A stretch of DNA of 42,041 nucleotides. It comes from Pseudomonadota bacterium. Lineage in GTDB: Bacteria > Pseudomonadota > Alphaproteobacteria > Rhizobiales > Beijerinckiaceae. A program made the translations under genes and the position numbers. This document shows, one piece after another, positions 9,245 through 18,439 of this stretch. Below the pieces are notes generated by a model, which ran no database searches, had not been told where the DNA came from, and saw only the letters and a list, made by a program, of their open reading frames with translations. The stretch lies in assembly GCA_020161475.1 (NCBI GenBank), contig JAIUNQ010000010.1, forward strand, positions 1-42,041, given 5' to 3'. The first letter of the stretch is position 1. Every line of letters begins with the position of its first letter.

Positions 9245-10534
9245 TCAGTAGATCGGGAAGCGTGCAGTGAGCGCGTGGACACGCACCTTCACCGCCTCTT
9301 CCACGGCGGCATTGCCCTCTTCGCCGTTCTTGGCGAGGCCGTCGATCACATCACCGATGAGATTGGCGATTTCCTTGAATTCGGCAACGCCGAAGCCGCG
9401 CGAGGTGGCCGCCGGGGTGCCGAGGCGAACACCCGAGGTCACCATCGGCTTTTCCGGATCAAACGGAATACCGTTCTTGTTGCAGGTGATATGGGCGCGA
9501 CCCAGCGCCTTCTCGGCCGCAGCGCCGGTCACCTTCTTCGGGCGCAGGTCCACGAGCATGAGGTGGTTGTCGGTGCCGCCGGTGACGATGGCAAAACCGC
9601 GCGCCTTCAGACCTTCCGAGAGCACCTTGGCATTTTCCACCACGGCGGCCGCATAGGCCTTGAATTCCGGCTGGAGCGCCTCGTGGAACGCAACCGCCTT
9701 CGCGGCGATGACATGCATGAGCGGGCCGCCCTGAAGGCCGGGGAAGATCGCGGAATTGATCTTCTTGGCGATGTCGGGATCGTTAGTCATGATCATGCCG
9801 CCGCGGGGGCCGCGCAGGGTCTTGTGGGTCGTGGTGGTGGCCACATGGGCATGCGGGAACGGCGAAGGATGCGCGCCGCCTGCCACCAGACCGGCAAAGT
9901 GGGCGATATCGACCATGAAATACGCGCCGACTTCATCGGCGATCTCGCGGAACTTCGCGAAATCCCAATGGCGGGCATAGGCTGAACCACCGGCGATGAT
10001 CAGCTTGGGCTTGTGCTCACGGGCGAGGCGGGCAACCTCCTCCATGTCGATCATCTGCGTCTCGGGGTTCACGCCGTAGGAGACAACGTTGAACCACTTG
10101 CCGCTCATGTTGACCGAGGCGCCGTGGGTGAGATGGCCACCGGCAGCGAGGTTCAGCCCCATGAAGGTATCGCCCGGCTTCAGCAGGCCCAGGAACACGC
10201 CCTGATTCGCCTGGCTGCCGGAATTGGGCTGCACATTGGCGAAATCGCAGCCGAAGAGCTGCTTGGCACGGGCAATCGCGAGTTCCTCGGCGATGTCCAC
10301 GAACTGGCAGCCGCCATAGTATCGGCGGCCGGGGTAACCTTCGGCGTACTTGTTGGTCAGCACCGAGCCCTGCGCTTCGAGCACGGCCTTGGAGACAATG
10401 TTCTCCGAGGCAATCAGCTCGATTTCGTCGCGCTGGCGACCCAGCTCCAGTTGCACCGCTTTCGCGATTTCCGGATCGACATCGGCAAGGCCGGCGGAAA
10501 AGAAGGAATTCGAGCGAATGGGGGCAGCGGTCAT
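9245..10534 (-). CDS. glyA: Serine hydroxymethyltransferase
   Basis: A 429-residue PLP enzyme that interconverts serine and glycine while loading tetrahydrofolate with one-carbon units. The Schiff-base lysine is Lys238 in [16 protein letters not shown]. The cofactor-contacting VDIAHFAGL (Asp209, His212) and the N-terminal [15 protein letters not shown] loop are intact. The length is normal. The gene has its own terminator and a long upstream region, so it is probably monocistronic. Confidence 0.98.
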   Translation of the reverse strand: MTAAPIRSNSFFSAGLADVDPEIAKAVQLELGRQRDEIELIASENIVSKAVLEAQGSVLTNKYAEGYPGRRYYGGCQFVDIAEELAIARAKQLFGCDFANVQPNSGSQANQGVFLGLLKPGDTFMGLNLAAGGHLTHGASVNMSGKWFNVVSYGVNPETQMIDMEEVARLAREHKPKLIIAGGSAYARHWDFAKFREIADEVGAYFMVDIAHFAGLVAGGAHPSPFPHAHVATTTTHKTLRGPRGGMIMTNDPDIAKKINSAIFPGLQGGPLMHVIAAKAVAFHEALQPEFKAYAAAVVENAKVLSEGLKARGFAIVTGGTDNHLMLVDLRPKKVTGAAAEKALGRAHITCNKNGIPFDPEKPMVTSGVRLGTPAATSRGFGVAEFKEIANLIGDVIDGLAKNGEEGNAAVEEAVKVRVHALTARFPIY

Positions 10535-10891
10535 CGGGCACCTGTGGAGCTTTGGCGGCGAGACGCCGTAACTAGTGGCTCAAACCCGCTTGGGCAAGCA
10601 CCAAACCGCGCGCGATGTTATGGGCGGCACCGTTGCAAGGGAAAACATGCTGCACTGCAAATAAATTCGTTCATGCATAATCCGACAGCGTAATTTGCAA
10701 TTAGGATATTGATCCGCGTCATAGTCCCCCTACACTTTATTCCATACGCAATGAGTGTCTTGCCCAAAAGGGCCTTGCACCGCGACCGGTCCTATACTCT
10801 CCTTGTGTAGCGTATCTTATTTGTCGCTTGGCGCGACAACACGCCTCCGAACCGCTGCGGTGTAAAAGAAGACAATTCAGGGAGCAGCGCC
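10535..10891. other. glyA / small-protein intergenic region
   Basis: 357 bases between divergent genes, clearly AT-richer than the surroundings. It must contain the glyA promoter (- strand) and the promoter of the small + strand gene. One candidate sigma70-like pair for the latter is TTGATC (10709-10714) and TACACT (10731-10736) with a 16-base gap; TATACT (10793-10798) is another possible -10. Neither is strong. No riboswitch is recognised. Confidence 0.35.
10879..10884 (+). promoter_or_regulatory. Ribosome binding site of the 98-codon gene
   Basis: AGGGAG lies 7 bases before the ATG at 10892. This fixes the start and supports translation of an otherwise unknown gene. The downstream paralogue has AGGGA at the same distance from its ATG. 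Confidence 0.7.
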
Positions 10892-11188
10892 ATGATGTAT
10901 CTTTTCGATGCGGCAGGTTATCAGGAAACGCTCTGCGCACCGGAAGGTTTGACCTGCGGTGGACAAGGCGTTGAATCTTCAAGAAAAGCGCCTTCTACTG
11001 TTTCTTCGTCTCAAGGCGCATTGCTTGAAAGCGATGAACTTCTCGCGGCCTATGTTGCGCGGGAGCCGCATGTGCCTTCGATGCTCCGCCTGCTGCTCGA
11101 TATGAGTGAGGAACAGCGGCGACTGAGTCTGGCGATGCTGCAGTCGGTATCGGCCGGTAATTTCCTCGCTTCGTCTGAGGCTGGATAA
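10892..11188 (+). CDS. Small uncharacterised protein, paralogue 1 (98 aa)
   Basis: I do not recognise this family. The N-terminal 43 residues are low in secondary-structure signal (cysteines at 16 and 22, then a Ser-rich linker). The C-terminal 55 residues, from LLESDELLAAYVAREPHV to the end, are predicted helical and amphipathic, with the stretch MSEEQRRLSLAML. This half matches the next small gene (11525-11704) at 30 of 50 aligned positions, and 17 of the 30 identical residues use different codons, so selection acts on the protein. A good ribosome site precedes the ATG (a second ATG follows directly). No signal peptide or membrane segment is seen. The strand is opposite to both flanking genes. 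Confidence 0.75.
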   Translation: MMYLFDAAGYQETLCAPEGLTCGGQGVESSRKAPSTVSSSQGALLESDELLAAYVAREPHVPSMLRLLLDMSEEQRRLSLAMLQSVSAGNFLASSEAG

Positions 11189-11524
11189 ATCCGGTTCGGG
11201 TTCTACGTACGCTTCGGGTACAATGAACTGCGATTCACACTTCACAACTTGGCGGTTGCAATGACGGAGCCGCCACGAAACAGCTTCAACGACCAGAAAA
11301 GGAGATTTTCCGGCCCAAAAGCGAAAATTGGCCTCGGCGAATGCATGACAATGCTTGCCGCTGCTTCTTCCTGATGTGCCAAACAGGAAAATGACTTGAT
11401 GGATCTGCCTTGAACCCCGGGGGAAAAACGACGACCGCAAGGCCGAGCGTCGGGGGCGAGGAAAGATCAAAAATGGCGGGAGCACAAAAAAACGGCCCCG
11501 CCTCAAAAAAACAGGGATACCAGC
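11189..11524 (+). other. Spacer between the two small paralogues
   Basis: 336 bases, AT-richer than its surroundings, without a convincing gene or terminator. It is long enough to hold a separate promoter for the second gene; TACAAT at 11218-11223 is a possible -10 without a clear -35. Several A-runs lie in the last 60 bases. The frame open on the other strand across here (10979-11596) reads antisense through both small genes and is not believed. Confidence 0.35.
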
Positions 11525-11704
11525 ATGGCTCCGGATGAAATGAACCTGCTGCAAGACGATGAAATTCTCGCAGCCTATCTTGTGAGAGAACCGCATGTCG
11601 CGCCGATGATGCGGATTCTACTTGAAATGAATGACGAACAGCGCCGGTTGAGCCTCGTCGTCATGCAATGCGTGGCAAGCGGGGGGGTTCTCGCTCGCGG
11701 CTGA
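11525..11704 (+). CDS. Small uncharacterised protein, paralogue 2 (59 aa)
   Basis: A 59-codon gene below usual length cut-offs. It starts MAPDEMNLLQDDEILAAY, continues LVREPHVAPMMRILLEMN and DEQRRLSLVVMQ, and ends VASGGVLARG. It corresponds to the C-terminal half of the 98-residue neighbour without its N-terminal extension. The conserved positions are LL..DE.LAAY..REPHV..M.R.LL.M, then EQRRLSL and Q.V..G..LA. AGGGA at 11513-11517 gives a 7-base spacing to the ATG, as in the first copy. It ends just before a strong terminator. The function is unknown; a small helical protein, perhaps a dimer or a partner-binding module, is all that can be inferred. Confidence 0.75.
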   Translation: MAPDEMNLLQDDEILAAYLVREPHVAPMMRILLEMNDEQRRLSLVVMQCVASGGVLARG

Positions 11705-11712
11705 CCATCGGC

Positions 11713-11748
11713 AAAAAAGAAGGCCGCCCTGAGGGGCGGCCTTTTTTT
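11713..11748. terminator. Bidirectional terminator between small gene and L,D-transpeptidase
   Basis: A perfect 10-bp stem (11720-11729 with 11734-11743), loop TGAG, with a T-run on the + side and an A-run on the other. It lies between convergent genes. Confidence 0.9.
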
Positions 11749-11771
11749 CGGCAGCAGGCTGGGCCAGCAGC

Positions 11772-13058
11772 TTATTCCTGCGGGCGATCATCGCCCGCGC
11801 GCAGCGCTTCAGTCACGGCGCCGGGGCCGACGCCATCCTTGCCATAGATGTCATCCCGGAACTGGATAACGCCATCGGGCGTACCCCAGGCGGTGATATA
11901 GACCCAATAGACCGGGATCGGCTCGGCCGGGCGGGCATCCTGACGCTGGCCGGACTGGAGCGCGGCATCGATGGCCTCGCGCGACCACTGCGGGTTATCC
12001 TTCAGGATCCAGTACACATAATCGCGCACGTTCTGCACGCGCACGCAGCCCGACGAGATGAAGCGATAATCGTCACCAAAGGCGCCCTTGGCCGGGGTAT
12101 CGTGCATGTACACGCCATGCGGATTGGCAATGTTGATGCGCACGAAGCCGAGCGAGTTCACATCGCCGCCCGGATCCTGCCGGAACATGTACTGGGTGGC
12201 TTCATCCGAGTTCCAGTTCACCTGCTCGGGCGCGAGCTGCTGACCCTGACGGTTATAGATGCGGATCTTCTGCTCGGTGAGGTAGTTCGGGTTCTTCCGC
12301 ATCAGCGGAATGAGGTCTTTCTTGATGATCGAGGCCGGCACGGTCCAGAACGGATTGAAGTTCACGTCCAGAATGCGGGCGTTCATCACCGGGGACTGGC
12401 GATCAATCTTGCCGACGCCGGCGACGTGGCGGGTCTGGACAGTGCCGTCCTCGACCGTCTCGACGTAAGCCGCCGGAATGTTGGTGGTAACGTAGCGGCG
12501 ACCGAGGTTGCCCGAATACGAACGCAGGCGGGCCAGATTCACTTCCAACTGCTTCAGGCGCACTTCGGCGGTGGTGTTGAGCGCGGCGAAGGTCTGCGCA
12601 CCGACAACACCGGTGGGGGTGAGGCCATGGCGGGCCTGATAGCGGCGCACGGCGGCATCGACATAAGAGTCGAACACCTGAGAAGTGCCGGCGTTGGGCG
12701 AAAGATCGCCCAGATCGATCAGGCGCTGGCGCAGCGGCGTGACCGCCGACGAGGTGGTGCCGACCTTGAGGCGCTGCCCCGAGGGCAGCGGCTGGTGGCC
12801 GCCCCTGGAAACGATGTCCTGATAGACGCGGATGGCAGCTTCGGTCGCCTGCACGGTCGCCTGAGAGAGGATGGGGTAAGGGGTGACGATGTTGCGGCTC
12901 TTCTGCGCGCCGACATCGTAGGACTGCGCCCATTCGGCCTGGCTGTCGACCATGCCGCCCTGCTGGGCCAGCGCCGGGCCTGCCAGCGCCGCGCCCGCTG
13001 CACCGAGCAGAAAGCCGCGGCGATCGAGACGAAGGGTGGAAGTTGCATTGCTGTGCAT
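11772..13058 (-). CDS. L,D-transpeptidase (YcbB-like) with Tat-type signal and peptidoglycan-binding domain
   Basis: A 428-residue periplasmic enzyme that makes 3-3 peptidoglycan crosslinks or attaches proteins to peptidoglycan. The N-terminus has a twin-arginine motif (DRRGFLLG, Arg13-Arg14) before a hydrophobic stretch ending in ALA, so Tat export is likely. A peptidoglycan-binding domain covers about 104-162 (VRRYQARHGLTPTGVVGAQT). The catalytic YkuD domain (about 188-350) has YMHDTP with His319 and SSGCVR with nucleophile Cys338. The C-terminal 70 residues resemble the YcbB tail. It lies downstream of an LdtR-type regulator, a pairing known from Liberibacter. Confidence 0.93.
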   Translation of the reverse strand: MHSNATSTLRLDRRGFLLGAAGAALAGPALAQQGGMVDSQAEWAQSYDVGAQKSRNIVTPYPILSQATVQATEAAIRVYQDIVSRGGHQPLPSGQRLKVGTTSSAVTPLRQRLIDLGDLSPNAGTSQVFDSYVDAAVRRYQARHGLTPTGVVGAQTFAALNTTAEVRLKQLEVNLARLRSYSGNLGRRYVTTNIPAAYVETVEDGTVQTRHVAGVGKIDRQSPVMNARILDVNFNPFWTVPASIIKKDLIPLMRKNPNYLTEQKIRIYNRQGQQLAPEQVNWNSDEATQYMFRQDPGGDVNSLGFVRINIANPHGVYMHDTPAKGAFGDDYRFISSGCVRVQNVRDYVYWILKDNPQWSREAIDAALQSGQRQDARPAEPIPVYWVYITAWGTPDGVIQFRDDIYGKDGVGPGAVTEALRAGDDRPQE

Positions 13059-13133
13059 GGCCGGTCCCGTTCTGAATGTACCAGGGCAAATCTGTATGCC
13101 CGGTCTATCGCATAGTCATTGTTCGTTAAACAC

Positions 13134-13150
13134 GAGTGAGCGTGTCACTC
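13134..13150. promoter_or_regulatory. Inverted repeat upstream of the L,D-transpeptidase (possible operator)
   Basis: GAGTGA and TCACTC separated by 5 bases, 76 nt upstream of the transpeptidase start, in a locally AT-rich stretch. MarR proteins bind such short palindromes as dimers, and an LdtR homologue is encoded next door. No match to a published site is claimed. Confidence 0.3.
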
Positions 13151-13261
13151 AAGCAAGAGTAGGGAAAGCCTGTCTGATCCGGCGAAAATGTGGCGCGCTG
13201 TGCTTTGTGCCGCCCAAATATGAGGTGGGCGAAGCGCCTCACGGGTTTGTGAAATGCGAAA

Positions 13262-13284
13262 CGGCCCGCTGATGAGGCGGGCCG
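13262..13284 (-). terminator. Possible weak terminator after ldtR
   Basis: An 8-bp GC stem (CGGCCCGC with GCGGGCCG, 7-base loop) about 90 nt after the ldtR stop. The following - strand sequence has only a short T stretch, so termination may be partial. Confidence 0.4.
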
Positions 13285-13376
13285 CTTGTCGCGATGAGGG
13301 CGCCATCCAGAGGCGAGACGGCGTTTCTCGCCGCGCCGGGGTGGGTCGGGGGTCGACCGGCCCGGCCAGTTCTGGT

Positions 13377-13901
13377 TCAGAGGCGATAGCGGATCTGGTC
13401 GGTCCAGAAGCGATCGAGGCGCATCAGGGCCTGATTGAGCGTTTCGAAATCGTCCGCCGTGATGCCGCCGATCTGTTCGACGGTGCGGATGTGCTTGTCG
13501 TAAAGGCCGGAGACGATCTCGTGCACTTCCTTGCCCTTGGGGGCGAGAGCGATACGCACCGAGCGGCGGTCCACCTTGGAGCGCTGATGCGTGAGATAGC
13601 CCAGCTCGACCAGCTTCTTGACGTTGTAGCTGACGTTGGAGCCGAGGTAATAGCCGCGGGTGCGCAGCTCCGAAGCGGTGACGTCGTGATCGCCGATGTT
13701 ATAGAGCAGCAGCGCCTGCACGGCGTTGACGTCGGCGCGACCCTTGCGATCGAATTCGTCCTTGATGACATCAAGCAGGCGGCGATGGAGACGTTCCACC
13801 AGCGAGAGCGATTCAAGATAAAGCGGGCGGACGGCCTTGGCGGCCTTCGGCGCTTCTGCGGAGACGTGTTCAACAACACGCGCGGCGTTCGCGTTATTCA
13901 T
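13377..13901 (-). CDS. ldtR: MarR-family winged-helix regulator, LdtR type
   Basis: A 174-residue regulator. The winged-helix part holds VNAVQALLLYNIGDHDVTAS, a recognition-helix region LRTRGYYLGSNVSYNVKKL and the wing HQRSKVDRRSVRIAL with the MarR-type DxR(R)S. These segments closely resemble LdtR of Liberibacter and the wider Rhizobiales group, which control an L,D-transpeptidase gene; here one lies directly downstream. The start at 13901 is chosen because AGGGGT sits 6 bases upstream; an ATG 13 codons earlier (13940) lacks this. Ligand and operator cannot be read from sequence. ExpG/PetP-like MarR proteins are alternative relatives. Confidence 0.8.
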   Translation of the reverse strand: MNNANAARVVEHVSAEAPKAAKAVRPLYLESLSLVERLHRRLLDVIKDEFDRKGRADVNAVQALLLYNIGDHDVTASELRTRGYYLGSNVSYNVKKLVELGYLTHQRSKVDRRSVRIALAPKGKEVHEIVSGLYDKHIRTVEQIGGITADDFETLNQALMRLDRFWTDQIRYRL

Positions 13902-14107
13902 GTGACTTACCCCTGTTTTATTTGAGGCACGCTTTTGCATGTCCTCGTCTTATGGGGTCACTCTATCCGCAGCGCGTGAAAATGAGCTTAAATTCCAGCG
14001 TAAATCCGGCGTTCATACTTCGCAGTAAACGGCTGATTACTCGATGCAATTTCTTAAGTTTGCGAGATATGAATCTCACAAAGCGTTTACCTCACCTGAG
14101 GCGCTTG

Positions 14108-14593
14108 TCAGAACTTGCCGAGCTGGCGCTGGCGCACAGCAAAGGTGAGGATGAAAAACGAGAACAGCGTGGCGGCAGCGCCCAGCGTGGCGCGCAGCTG
14201 CACGAACTCTCCGGTCTGTGTCAGCCCCACGAAAATTTCCGCGACGATGACAAACACCCACAAGCTCTTGCCCCAGGGCGAGAGCAACCAGATGCCGACC
14301 GCCGCCGAGCAATCGAGCAGCGAAAACGCGATGAAGAGCGCCTGACGGAGCGGGGTTTCCTCGGTGAAGGGGATTTCCCCGAGGCCGAGCACGACCGACC
14401 AATAGCCCACGCCCTTGAACAGCCAGACCAGCGCCATGAGGCGCAGGAACAGGTTGTACATCATGTCCCAGCGGATGCCGGGCTTGTCGATCTCCGCGCC
14501 GATGGGGGGCATGTCGCGCCCGCCCGGCTCGATGATCAGGTTGCCACCCCGCTCCGGCGTGCCGCCGGGCCGGCGGAAGGCGTTCGCGCTCAT
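14108..14593 (-). CDS. Small integral membrane protein (DUF6163-like)
   Basis: 161 residues. A polar N-terminus (1-40, Gly/Pro-rich) is followed by four hydrophobic segments at about 45-68, 80-102, 108-125 and 133-153, ending in a short basic tail (VRQRQLGKF). From memory it resembles the DUF6163 family of Rhizobiales, which has no known function and is often near ldtR. The start ATG shares one base with the stop of the upstream hydrolase gene (TGATG), so the two are translationally coupled although their roles look unrelated. Confidence 0.7.
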   Translation of the reverse strand: MSANAFRRPGGTPERGGNLIIEPGGRDMPPIGAEIDKPGIRWDMMYNLFLRLMALVWLFKGVGYWSVVLGLGEIPFTEETPLRQALFIAFSLLDCSAAVGIWLLSPWGKSLWVFVIVAEIFVGLTQTGEFVQLRATLGAAATLFSFFILTFAVRQRQLGKF

Positions 14594-15678
14594 CAGGCGC
14601 GCCCCTCACGGCTCTCGCCCGGCACCTTGGGGAAGGTGAGATCACGCGGGAGCGGCGCAAAATGCGCTTCGATATGCGCGGGGTTGATCGCCTCAAGGCT
14701 GGCGGGGTTCCACTGGGGGGCGTTGTCCTTGTCGATGATCACAGAGCGCACGCCCTCATAAAAGTCGGTATCGCGGATGATGCGCGAGACAATGCGGAAC
14801 TCGGTCACCATCGCCTCCTCGAAATTCATGTTCCCGCCGCGCTTCATCTGCTCCAGCGAGATCGCCATGGAGTTGTAGGACTTCTTCTTCATCCCCGCCA
14901 GCGTATCGGCGGCAAATTGATCCCCCTCGGCAGCGCCCTGTTCGAGTGCGGCAAACACGGCGTCAAGCGTCGAGGGGCTGAAGTAGCGCTCGATCTTCTC
15001 GGCCAGCGCCGCCACGGGGGCCGCCCCGGCGTCCTCGGCGAAGGTTTTGGCGACCGCTTCCACATCCTGCCCGGCGGCGAGAGCCGCGATGATCTCCTCC
15101 TCCTTGCCGCCCTGCACGGCATGGGTGGCAATGCCGAGATGCATGGCATCGGCCCGCTTGATGCGGTTGCCGGTGAGCGCGAGATAGCGCCCCGAGGCAC
15201 CCGGCAGGCGCGGCAGGGCGTAGGTTGCGCCGACATCGGGAAAGAAGCCGATACCGACTTCCGGCATGGCCAACATCAGGTTCGGCCCCGCCAGACGGTG
15301 CGAGCCGTGCAGAGAAACCCCAACGCCCCCGCCCATGACGATACCGTCGATCAGCGCGATATAGGGCTTGGTGTAGCGATGGATGTGGCGGTTGAGTACA
15401 TATTCATCCGCCCAGAACTTCAGCGCCTCATCATGCCGGTCGGCCTTGCCGAGATCATGCATCAGGCGGATATCGCCACCCGCGCAGAAGGCCTTGCCGC
15501 CCACACCCCGGATGGCGACATGCTTGATCGTGCCATCGGCCTCGAAAGCATCGAGCGCCTTCTGCATGCCTTCGACCATCGCCATGTTGAGGGCGTTGAG
15601 CGCCTGCGGGCGGTTCATGGTCAGAAGCCCGAGGCTCCCGCGCTGCTCGACCAGAATGTCACCGCTCTCGATTTTCAT
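14593..15678 (-). CDS. 3-hydroxyisobutyryl-CoA hydrolase (enoyl-CoA hydratase superfamily)
   Basis: 361 residues with the crotonase fold. The oxyanion-hole segments are AFCAGGDIR (63-71) and DGIVMGGGVG (111-120). MPEVGIGFFPDVGATYALPR (138-157), with Glu140 and Asp148, distinguishes HIBYL-CoA hydrolases from short enoyl-CoA hydratases, as do the C-terminal extension (about 250-361) and overall length. The reaction releases 3-hydroxyisobutyrate in valine breakdown. The start MKIES at 15678 is chosen by similarity; the frame is open upstream but that part has no family resemblance. It is divergent from hemB, with 160 bases between them. Confidence 0.9.
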   Translation of the reverse strand: MKIESGDILVEQRGSLGLLTMNRPQALNALNMAMVEGMQKALDAFEADGTIKHVAIRGVGGKAFCAGGDIRLMHDLGKADRHDEALKFWADEYVLNRHIHRYTKPYIALIDGIVMGGGVGVSLHGSHRLAGPNLMLAMPEVGIGFFPDVGATYALPRLPGASGRYLALTGNRIKRADAMHLGIATHAVQGGKEEEIIAALAAGQDVEAVAKTFAEDAGAAPVAALAEKIERYFSPSTLDAVFAALEQGAAEGDQFAADTLAGMKKKSYNSMAISLEQMKRGGNMNFEEAMVTEFRIVSRIIRDTDFYEGVRSVIIDKDNAPQWNPASLEAINPAHIEAHFAPLPRDLTFPKVPGESREGRA

Positions 15679-15763
15679 GGTGTGCCTCCCCGTTTGCTCA
15701 TCGGGTAGCGCGCAGGCGCGGGCGGCGTCAATCACATCACACGCGGCATGGTGATGCGCATAA

Positions 15764-16849
<1,086 letters not shown>

Positions 16850-16934
16850 TCCGGCGGGTTGCGCCCTTGCCGCACAGCAGCAAATGCGGGACAATACTGA
16901 TGTTCTCGCGTGAGTTGCCTGACGGACCCTGCCG

Positions 16935-17669
16935 ATGACGGAACAGCCGCGCAATACGCCCCAATTCTTCCTCACAGCGCCCTCGCCGTGCCCCTATCTT
17001 GCGGGGCAGGAAGAGCGAAAGGTGTTCACGCATCTTGTGGGGGAACGCGCGCCGCAGCTGAACGACATTCTGACGCAGGGCGGGTTCCGTCGCTCGCAAT
17101 CCATTGCCTATCGCCCGGCATGCGAGACCTGCCGCGCCTGCGTTTCCGTACGCGTCCGGGTGCCGGAGTTTGCGCCCTCGCGGTCCTTCCGCCGCATCAT
17201 CAAGGCCAACGGCGATCTTCATGCACGCATGCGCGATGCCGTGCCGACATCCGAGCAGTATTCGCTGTTCCGCCGGTATCTTGAGTCGCGCCACGCCGAT
17301 GGCGGTATGGCGGATATGGATGCCCTCGATTTCGGGCAGATGATCGAGGATACGCATGTCAACACGCGCCTCGTCGAGTATCGCCGACCGCCCGAGGGCG
17401 ACGGCCCCGGCGAGCTGGTCGCCTGTGTGCTGACAGACATCCTCGCGGATGGATTGTCGATGGTCTATTCTTTCTATGACCCCGCCGAAGAGGCGCGCTC
17501 GCTCGGCACCTTTGTCATTCTCGATCATATCGAGAAGGCCGGGCGCTTCGGCCTGCCCTATCTCTACCTTGGCTATTGGGTCGAAGGCTCGCGCAAGATG
17601 GCCTACAAGGCCCGCTTCCTGCCTCAGGATCGCCTCGGCATGCTGAACTGGCAGAAGGTCGATCGCTAA
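16935..17669 (+). CDS. bpt: Aspartate/glutamate leucyltransferase (N-end rule, Bpt)
   Basis: 244 residues. The enzyme transfers leucine from leucyl-tRNA to proteins with N-terminal Asp or Glu, marking them for ClpS/ClpAP. The N-terminal cysteine cluster [13 protein letters not shown] (about 63-75) matches the ATE1/Bpt N-domain. The C-terminal acyltransferase-like part has [10 protein letters not shown] and [17 protein letters not shown] (about 198-214), followed by FLP. It lies 85 nt downstream of hemB on the same strand, a common alphaproteobacterial arrangement. Confidence 0.95.
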   Translation: MTEQPRNTPQFFLTAPSPCPYLAGQEERKVFTHLVGERAPQLNDILTQGGFRRSQSIAYRPACETCRACVSVRVRVPEFAPSRSFRRIIKANGDLHARMRDAVPTSEQYSLFRRYLESRHADGGMADMDALDFGQMIEDTHVNTRLVEYRRPPEGDGPGELVACVLTDILADGLSMVYSFYDPAEEARSLGTFVILDHIEKAGRFGLPYLYLGYWVEGSRKMAYKARFLPQDRLGMLNWQKVDR

Positions 17670-17672
17670 GGC

Positions 17673-18350
17673 TTACCCGGCGTCGCTCAGGGCCATTTCC
17701 ACGCGCTCGATCACCTCGGGTGCCTTGGCATATCCCTTGGAGACGAGGATCAACTCGTCCTGCCCCTCGGCATTGAGGCGATGAACGACAAGCGTGGGAA
17801 AGCCGTCGATCTCGAAGCGGCGCGCTACCTCGAAATCGCCAAGGGTCGCCTGTTTCATGTCTTCGCTGGCAAAAGCCTCAACGAAGGCTGCACGCTCCAC
17901 ACCCAAGGCCTCGGCATGGTTGGCCAGCACCTCCGGCTTGGTGATATCCTCGCCCGTGTCATAAAAGGCCTTCTGGAGCGCGAGCATGAGCGGATATTCC
18001 AACCCCGGCGAAAGATGGCGCAGCGTCACCAGTGCGCGAGAGGCGGGCTCGGAGTCATAGACAAACCCCGGCACCAAGCTGCGCGGGGTTGTAAATTTCT
18101 GCCCTGAAAGCTGCGCAATGCGCGGATAGGTTTCGCTCAGGTAGCCGCGCAGCTTGTCATCCACGGCTTCGGTGTTGAAGGGCCGCAGGCCGCCGGCAAA
18201 CAGCAGCAGGTCCACCCGCTCGCCCAGCTTTTCGAGCACCGCGTCCATTTCCGGCGCAAAGCCGTAGCACCAGGAGCACATGGTATCCGCGAAATAGAGC
18301 AGGCGCGGGCGCGCAACCTCTTGATTTTCAGGCAAGGTTTGCTCGGACAT
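17673..18350 (-). CDS. DsbA-family thiol oxidoreductase, probably cytoplasmic
   Basis: 225 residues of thioredoxin-like fold with an inserted helical domain. The redox motif is Cys25-Ser-Trp-Cys28 (DTMCSWCYGF). A cis-Pro loop appears as IDGFPTLVV near 180. There is no signal peptide: the N-terminus (MSEQTLPENQEVARP) is polar, so it probably acts in the cytoplasm, unlike periplasmic DsbA. FrnE-like or 2-hydroxychromene-2-carboxylate isomerase-like proteins are relatives. The substrate is unknown. It converges on bpt with three bases between the stop codons. GAGGAG precedes the start. Confidence 0.85.
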   Translation of the reverse strand: MSEQTLPENQEVARPRLLYFADTMCSWCYGFAPEMDAVLEKLGERVDLLLFAGGLRPFNTEAVDDKLRGYLSETYPRIAQLSGQKFTTPRSLVPGFVYDSEPASRALVTLRHLSPGLEYPLMLALQKAFYDTGEDITKPEVLANHAEALGVERAAFVEAFASEDMKQATLGDFEVARRFEIDGFPTLVVHRLNAEGQDELILVSKGYAKAPEVIERVEMALSDAG

Positions 18351-18362
18351 AGAGGCTCCTCG

Positions 18363-18386
18363 AAAAAAGGCGGGGTTTCCCCCGCC
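18363..18386 (-). terminator. Terminator of the flavodoxin-like gene
   Basis: A 7-bp stem GGCGGGG/CCCCGCC with a GAAA tetraloop on the - strand and a run of six T. It ends just before the ribosome site of the next - strand gene (DsbA-like), so that gene probably has a separate or read-through promoter. Confidence 0.88.
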
Positions 18387-18439
18387 CAGAATGGCTGATC
18401 GCGGCTGCGATGTCAGGCCTTAACTCAGGCCCTTGGGCT

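Larger units (their letters stand above)
13059..13376. other. L,D-transpeptidase upstream region
   Basis: 318 bases without a gene. It contains the probable promoter of the transpeptidase, an inverted repeat GAGTGA-5-TCACTC at 13134-13150 that could be an operator, and a GC-rich hairpin at 13262-13284 near the end of the regulator transcript. Confidence 0.4.

Noticed and set aside
10979-11596. 205-codon frame on the - strand across both small paralogous genes
   Set aside because: It reads antisense to both small genes, whose codon pattern shows coding on the + strand; no ribosome site or known domain.
10535-11771. Toxin-antitoxin pair for the two small genes
   Set aside because: The two proteins are paralogues of one another with 336 bases between them, unlike the overlapping unrelated toxin and antitoxin genes; nothing suggests toxicity.
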